This document shows positions 57,726 through 61,970 of a stretch of 61,970 nucleotides of DNA, in pieces. Every line of letters starts with the position of its first letter. Position 1 is the stretch's first letter. Origin of the DNA: VGCC01 sp964495555 (GTDB lineage Bacteria > Actinomycetota > Actinomycetes > S36-B12); the NCBI GenBank assembly GCA_964495555.1, contig CAZBWA010000005.1, forward strand, positions 1-61,970. Direction: 5' to 3'. Position numbers and translations under genes: made by a program. The notes beneath the pieces were generated by a model that was not told where the DNA came from, made no database searches, and saw only the letters and a list, made by a program, of their open reading frames with translations.

Positions 57726-59002
57726 CACGCCACCCCGAAGTATTCCTGCGCCGCGCGGATCGCGGTCACCGCCGCGTCGATGTCGCTCTCGTCGTTGTAG
57801 ATGTACGTCGATATACGGGTCGTCGCCGGCACCGCGTAGCGGCGACAGGTCGGCCAGGCGCAGTGATGACCCACCCGAACCGCGATGCCATGACTGTCCA
57901 GGATCTGCCCGACGTCGTGAGGGTGGATCCCGGCGACGGTGAAGGAGATCGCACTCCCGCGCTCGACATCGGTGTCGGGGCCGATGATCGTGACCCCGTC
58001 GAGCTCGCGCAGCCGCGCCAGGGCGTATCCGGTGAGACGGTGCTCGTGGTCCGCCACGGCATCCATGCCGAGCTCGTTCAGGTAGGCGATGGCCGCCCTC
58101 ATGCCGACCGCCTGGGCCACCATCGGTACTCCGGCCTCGAATCGCTGTGGCGGCGCCGCGTAGGTGCTGTGGTCCATGTAGACCGTCTCGATCATCGATC
58201 CACCGGTGAGGAACGGGGGCATCGCGGCGAGGACGTCGCTCCGACCCCAGACCATGCCGATGCCCGTCGGTCCCAGCATCTTGTGGCCGCTCCAGGCCAC
58301 GAGGTCGGCCCCGAGGTCGTTCACGCGGACCGGCATGTGCGGCACGGACTGACAGGCGTCCACGACACCGAGGGCTCCGACGGCGTGCGCGCGTTCCATG
58401 ATTGTGCGCACCGGGTTGATGGTGCCCAGGATGTTCGACTGGTGCACGACGGACACCACCTTGGTGGAGTCGTCGATGACCGTGTCGAGGTCTCTGAGAT
58501 CCACTCGTCCTTCATCCGTGAGACCGAGCCAACGGAGGCTCGCGCCCGTCTTCGCGGACACTTCCTGCCACGGCACCAGGTTCGCGTGATGCTCCATCTC
58601 GGTCACGACAATCGAGTCACCGGGGCCCAGGGTGAACCGGGGGTCGACGTCCCTCCCCTGGCCCGCGAGGGCGGTGGCGTTGCTGAAGGCATAGGCCGCG
58701 AGGTTCAAGCCCTCGGTGGCGTTCTTCGTGAAGACGATGTCGCGCGTCTCCGCCCCTACGAATCCCGCTATGGCCTCGCGGGCCTTCTCGTACTCCTCCG
58801 TGGCTTCCTCGGCTAGCTGGTGGGCACCGCGATGCACGGCAGCGTTCGACGTCTCGTAGTACGCACGCTCGGCGTCCAGGACGCTGCGCGGCTTCTGGGA
58901 GGTAGCCGCGCTATCCAGGTACACCAGAGGCTTCCCGTCCCGGACAGTACGTTCCAGGATCGGGAAGTCCTTCTTGATCCGTTGGGGATCGAGCTGCGTC
59001 AT
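57725..59002 (-). CDS. sufS: Cysteine desulfurase SufS
   Basis: A 425-residue PLP enzyme that releases sulfur from cysteine as a persulfide. The PLP lysine is in VAWSGHKMLGPTGIGM. The catalytic Cys381 lies in VGHHCAWPTCRRYAVPATTR, and a second Cys (386) sits five residues on, which is unusual for this loop. The start FPILERTVRDGKPLVYLDSAATSQKP is typical of actinobacterial SufS. It begins 8 nt after the sufC stop and is coupled to sufU. Confidence 0.95.
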   Translation of the reverse strand: MTQLDPQRIKKDFPILERTVRDGKPLVYLDSAATSQKPRSVLDAERAYYETSNAAVHRGAHQLAEEATEEYEKAREAIAGFVGAETRDIVFTKNATEGLNLAAYAFSNATALAGQGRDVDPRFTLGPGDSIVVTEMEHHANLVPWQEVSAKTGASLRWLGLTDEGRVDLRDLDTVIDDSTKVVSVVHQSNILGTINPVRTIMERAHAVGALGVVDACQSVPHMPVRVNDLGADLVAWSGHKMLGPTGIGMVWGRSDVLAAMPPFLTGGSMIETVYMDHSTYAAPPQRFEAGVPMVAQAVGMRAAIAYLNELGMDAVADHEHRLTGYALARLRELDGVTIIGPDTDVERGSAISFTVAGIHPHDVGQILDSHGIAVRVGHHCAWPTCRRYAVPATTRISTYIYNDESDIDAAVTAIRAAQEYFGVA

Positions 59003-59010
59003 CGGAATGC

Positions 59011-59772
59011 CTACGCGCCGACCGCGGTGATGAATCGCTCGTACCCGTGCGCCTCGAGATCCTCTGCGAGTTCAGGCCCACCGCTCTCCACGATCCGCCC
59101 GTCCACGAAGACATGCACGACGTCGGGAGTGATGTACCGCAGGATGCGCGTGTAGTGGGTGATGAGGAGGATCCCGGCATCTGACGTTGCATGGAATGCA
59201 TTGACGCCCTCGGACACCGTCTTCAGCGCATCGACGTCAAGTCCGGAGTCCGTCTCATCGAGGATCGCGAACTTCGGCTTCAGCAGCGACAACTGCAGGA
59301 CCTCGTGACGCTTCTTCTCACCACCGGAGAATCCCTCGTTGACGTTTCGCTCGGAGAAGGATGGATCCATCTGGAGCGAGGACATCGCATCCTTGACCTC
59401 GCGGATCCATTCGCGCAACTTCGGCGCCTCACCGCGGACCGACGTTGCCGCCGTACGCAGGAAGTTCGATACGGACACGCCGGGGATCTCGACGGGGTAC
59501 TGCATCGCCAGGAACAATCCCGCTCGGGCGCGCTCGTCGACCGACATCTCCAGGACGTTCTGACCATCGAGAGTGATCGATCCCGAGGTGACCGTGTACT
59601 TCGGGTGACCGGCGATGACGTAGGCGAGAGTGGACTTTCCGCTGCCGTTCGGACCCATCACCGCCTGCACCGACCCGGAGTCCACCGTCAGGGAGACTCC
59701 CCTGAGGATCTCCTTGCTTCCTCCATCGAACTCAACACTCGCGTGAAGGTCTGTGATGACCAGGGTGCTCAT
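59011..59772 (-). CDS. sufC: Fe-S cluster assembly ATPase SufC
   Basis: A 253-residue ABC-type ATPase of the SufBCD scaffold. Walker A is AVMGPNGSGKSTLAYVIAG. The signature is FSGGEKKRHEVLQLSLL, and Walker B with the SufC-specific continuation is FAILDETDSGLDVDALKTVSEGVN. The His-switch is ITHYTRIL. ATP hydrolysis drives the conformational change in SufB-SufD that forms the cluster. The gene begins 2 nt after the Rieske gene stop. Confidence 0.95.
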   Translation of the reverse strand: MSTLVITDLHASVEFDGGSKEILRGVSLTVDSGSVQAVMGPNGSGKSTLAYVIAGHPKYTVTSGSITLDGQNVLEMSVDERARAGLFLAMQYPVEIPGVSVSNFLRTAATSVRGEAPKLREWIREVKDAMSSLQMDPSFSERNVNEGFSGGEKKRHEVLQLSLLKPKFAILDETDSGLDVDALKTVSEGVNAFHATSDAGILLITHYTRILRYITPDVVHVFVDGRIVESGGPELAEDLEAHGYERFITAVGA

Positions 59773-59774
59773 TG

Positions 59775-60104
59775 CTACCTCGTTTCCGGGATTTCGATGA
59801 AAACTTCGGCCGCCGCTCCGTCACCATGGATGGTGACGGGATAGACGGCCACAGGCTTGTTGGCGGGCAGTGAGATCGGCTCCCCCGTGCGCAGGTCGAA
59901 CTGCGAGCCATGGAGCCAGCACTCGATGGTGCAGCCTTCGACATCGCCCTCGGACAGTACGACGTCCGCGTGGGAGCAGCGATCTTCGATGGCGAACACA
60001 CCCTCAACGGTGTTGACGACCGCCACGGGACGCCCATCGATGCTGACGGAGATGGCACCCACGTCCGGCAGATCGGCGAGGGCACAGGCACGCACGTGTG
60101 TCAT
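59775..60104 (-). CDS. Rieske-type [2Fe-2S] ferredoxin in the suf operon
   Basis: A 109-residue Rieske ferredoxin, as in non-haem oxygenase systems. The two ligand pairs are Cys43-x-His45 (RCSHADVVL) and Cys62-x2-His65 (ECWLHGSQFD). It has no membrane anchor. It sits between sufD and sufC and is coupled to sufD by ATGA. Electron transfer to the assembling cluster is a reasonable guess, though I know of no proof. Similar genes occur in suf operons of other actinobacteria. Confidence 0.92.
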   Translation of the reverse strand: MTHVRACALADLPDVGAISVSIDGRPVAVVNTVEGVFAIEDRCSHADVVLSEGDVEGCTIECWLHGSQFDLRTGEPISLPANKPVAVYPVTIHGDGAAAEVFIEIPETR

Positions 60105-61213
60105 AGCTCCACCCCCGTGATTCCGATACGGGACTCGATGCTGGCCAGGATCTCCTGCCTCAGCGCCTCATCGCCGATGCGGGCCAACACGTCGACGAAG
60201 AACCCACGGACGACCAACTGTCGGGCCAGGGTCTCGGGGATACCGCGACTCTGCAGGTAGAACAGTTGCTCGTCATCGAAGCGGCCTGTGGCACTGGCAT
60301 GGCCGGCTCCCACGACGTCCCCGGTCTCCAACTCCAAGTTGGGGACCGAATCGGCGCGCGGGCCGTCGTTGAGCAACAGATTCCGATTGAGCTCGTAGGT
60401 GTCGATGCCCACGGCCTCCCGACGCACGAGGACATCGCCCACCCACACACTGTGCGAGGCCTCGCCCGCAAGCGCGCCCTTGTAGACCACGTGACTGCGA
60501 CAATGCGGCTGGTTGTGGTCGATGAAGACCCGATGCTCCTGGTACTCCGAACCCTGGGTCAGGAACGCACCGATCATCTCCGCGTCGCCTCCCGGACCGG
60601 CGTACTCCACGGTCGGGCAAAGACGTGTGAGAGAACCGCCCATGGTGACGCTGAGTCCGCGGAAGACGGCATCGCGACCCACGACGGCGTGCCACTGCCA
60701 CATGTGCCGGGTGGCCGCAGTCCCGTCCATGACGGAGAGGACCGTCAGCCGTGACCCGTCACCGACGCGGGTGACGATGACACCCGCGGTATCCAGGGAC
60801 ATGTCATGCCGCACGACGACAGTCGCGGTCGTCTCCCGGGCGCACCGGATCAGCACGAACCCGTAGGCACCGGATCCCGAGCCCTCGAGGGTGACCACGA
60901 TCGGCTGGGAATCGACGTGATCCACGGGGATATCCACGACGACCGATGCCCGCGCCTGCGACCGCGCGATGGCCGAGGGGCGGTCGATGGCCGTCCACGC
61001 ATCCACGTCGATGCCCCCCACAGCGACCAGCCCCGACGTGGATGTGAACCCCAGCGTGGACCAGTCCTGAGGCGTGAGGAACTCACCGATCCGGTCGATC
61101 GGTGTGAACCGCCACTCCTCCTCGCGACCCGTCGGGACCGGGAAGTCCGCGGGATCGTTCGAGAGGATCCGCGGCGCATGGTCCGTGGGAGGTGCCTCGA
61201 CAACAGCCGTCAT
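60101..61213 (-). CDS. sufD: Fe-S cluster scaffold SufD
   Basis: A 370-residue beta-helical scaffold protein that pairs with SufB. The C-terminal part is typical: HNQPHCRSHVVYKGALAGEASHSVWVGDVLVRREAVGIDTYELNRNLLLNDGPRADSVPNLELETGDVVGAGHASATGRFDDEQLFYLQSRGI. The N-terminal 100 residues are variable. The ATG overlaps the sufB stop, and the stop overlaps the Rieske ATG (ATGA at both ends). Confidence 0.95.
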   Translation of the reverse strand: MTAVVEAPPTDHAPRILSNDPADFPVPTGREEEWRFTPIDRIGEFLTPQDWSTLGFTSTSGLVAVGGIDVDAWTAIDRPSAIARSQARASVVVDIPVDHVDSQPIVVTLEGSGSGAYGFVLIRCARETTATVVVRHDMSLDTAGVIVTRVGDGSRLTVLSVMDGTAATRHMWQWHAVVGRDAVFRGLSVTMGGSLTRLCPTVEYAGPGGDAEMIGAFLTQGSEYQEHRVFIDHNQPHCRSHVVYKGALAGEASHSVWVGDVLVRREAVGIDTYELNRNLLLNDGPRADSVPNLELETGDVVGAGHASATGRFDDEQLFYLQSRGIPETLARQLVVRGFFVDVLARIGDEALRQEILASIESRIGITGVEL

Positions 61214-61970
61214 CCGACAGCGCCCTCCATCTGGAGTTCGATCAGACGATTGAGCTCCAGCGCATACTCCATGGGGAGCTCACGCGCGATCGGCTCGACG
61301 AACCCGCGAACGATCATCGCCATGGCCTCGTCCTCGCCGAGACCGCGCGACATCAGGTAGAAGAGTTGATCCTCGCTCACCTTCGACACAGTGGCCTCGT
61401 GACCCATCGAGACGTCGTCCTCCCGGACATCGACGTAGGGATAGGTGTCGGAACGCGAGATGTCATCCACGAGCAGGGCGTCGCACTTCACGGTGCTCTT
61501 CGAGTGGTGGCAACCCTCTTGCACCTGCACTAGGCCGCGGTACGAGGTCCGACCCCCGCCACGCGCCACGGACTTCGACACGATCGACGAGGAGGTGTGC
61601 GGCGCCGCGTGCACCATCTTCGCCCCGGCGTCCTGGTGCTGTCCCTCTCCTGCGAATGCGATCGAGAGGGTCTCTCCCTTGGCGTGCTCACCGACCATCC
61701 ATACTGCGGGGTACTTCATGGTCACCTTGGAACCGAGATTCCCATCCACCCACTCCATCGTGGCGCCCTCGTGGGCCACCGCGCGCTTCGTCACAAGGTT
61801 GTAGACATTCACGGACCAGTTCTGGATCGTCGTGTAGCGGCAACGCCCACCCTTCTTGACGATGATCTCCACCACGGCCGAGTGGAGGGAGTCGCTCGAA
61901 TAGATCGGCGCCGTGCAACCTTCGACGTAATGCACGTAGGCGTCCTCGTCCACGATGATCAGGGTCCGCT
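61210..61970 (-). CDS. sufB: Fe-S cluster scaffold SufB, C-terminal part
   Basis: The gene enters from beyond the right edge, so only about the last 253 codons are present and the start is outside the window. The visible part carries LIIVDEDAYVHYVEGCTAPIYSSDSLHSAVVEIIV, GGRCRYTTIQNWSVNVYNLVTKRA and the C-terminal GLGEDEAMAMIVRGFVEPIARELPMEYALELNRLIELQMEG. These are highly conserved in SufB, including the Cys of the EGC motif. It would be the first gene of the operon in this window. Confidence 0.95.
   Translation of the reverse strand, partial: RTLIIVDEDAYVHYVEGCTAPIYSSDSLHSAVVEIIVKKGGRCRYTTIQNWSVNVYNLVTKRAVAHEGATMEWVDGNLGSKVTMKYPAVWMVGEHAKGETLSIAFAGEGQHQDAGAKMVHAAPHTSSSIVSKSVARGGGRTSYRGLVQVQEGCHHSKSTVKCDALLVDDISRSDTYPYVDVREDDVSMGHEATVSKVSEDQLFYLMSRGLGEDEAMAMIVRGFVEPIARELPMEYALELNRLIELQMEGAVG

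Overview
The window is a gene-dense, high-GC chromosomal segment from a member of the Actinomycetota. The diagnostic genes are a complete Pup-proteasome locus (arc, dop, pup, prcB, prcA, pafA, pafB, pafC), mshC of mycothiol biosynthesis, RbpA, an F420-type luciferase-like oxidoreductase, a paired fabG-fabI, the GarA/FtsR/gcvH cluster and a polyprenol-phosphate-mannose synthase. I see no mobile element, prophage, CRISPR array, rRNA or tRNA, and no gene-free stretch longer than about 250 bases. I cannot name a genus. As I recall it, the gene order closely follows Mycobacterium tuberculosis Rv2136c-Rv2050 in the first 36 kb. After that come blocks matching the Rv1832-Rv1822, Rv3041c/Rv3042c, Rv1483/Rv1484 and Rv1461-Rv1473 neighbourhoods.

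Layout. 1-3.6 kb: the end of an M20 peptidase, a DUF5703 protein, an aldo/keto reductase, an F420-type oxidoreductase and uppP. 3.6-10.5 kb: corA; the phosphomutase-like/DUF3090/SCO1664 trio; mshC and pgi; a PAC2 protein. 10.5-15.9 kb: metH, a RecB-family Fe-S nuclease and trmI. 15.9-29.8 kb: the Pup-proteasome system, two FKBP isomerases, pafBC, tatAC, a diacylglycerol-kinase-like gene and helY. 29.8-36.4 kb: a 5'-3' exonuclease, then an overlapping operon of M24 peptidase, amidohydrolase, lnt, ppm and fxsA; rbpA converges on it. 36.4-41.2 kb: a tyrosine recombinase and a methyltransferase that share a promoter region containing an inverted repeat, then gcvP behind a tandem glycine riboswitch. 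41.2-47.5 kb (minus strand): two MerR regulators, a DUF151 nuclease, an FHA protein, gcvH, pgsA, a membrane protein, an Fe-S photolyase and an orphan ABC ATPase. 47.6-55.3 kb: serB; a minus-strand operon dodecin-TMEM175-fabG-fabI-sixA; DUF3099; SURF1; an ABC exporter; an enoyl-CoA hydratase. 55.3-62 kb: an ABC-F protein and the suf operon (sufB-sufD-Rieske-sufC-sufS-sufU-sufT), whose sufB runs off the end.

How it works together. Genes sit in translationally coupled operons with RTGA or TGATG overlaps. Most operon-leading genes have a TANNNT hexamer exactly 6 nt before an ATG or GTG, the signature of leaderless transcription. In four places the TAG stop of the upstream gene forms the first half of the next promoter's -10 hexamer. 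All nine convergent gene pairs overlap or touch at their 3' ends, with no room for an intrinsic terminator. The content is core metabolism and housekeeping, so the most unusual signals are in promoter architecture and small non-coding elements rather than in a new multi-gene system.
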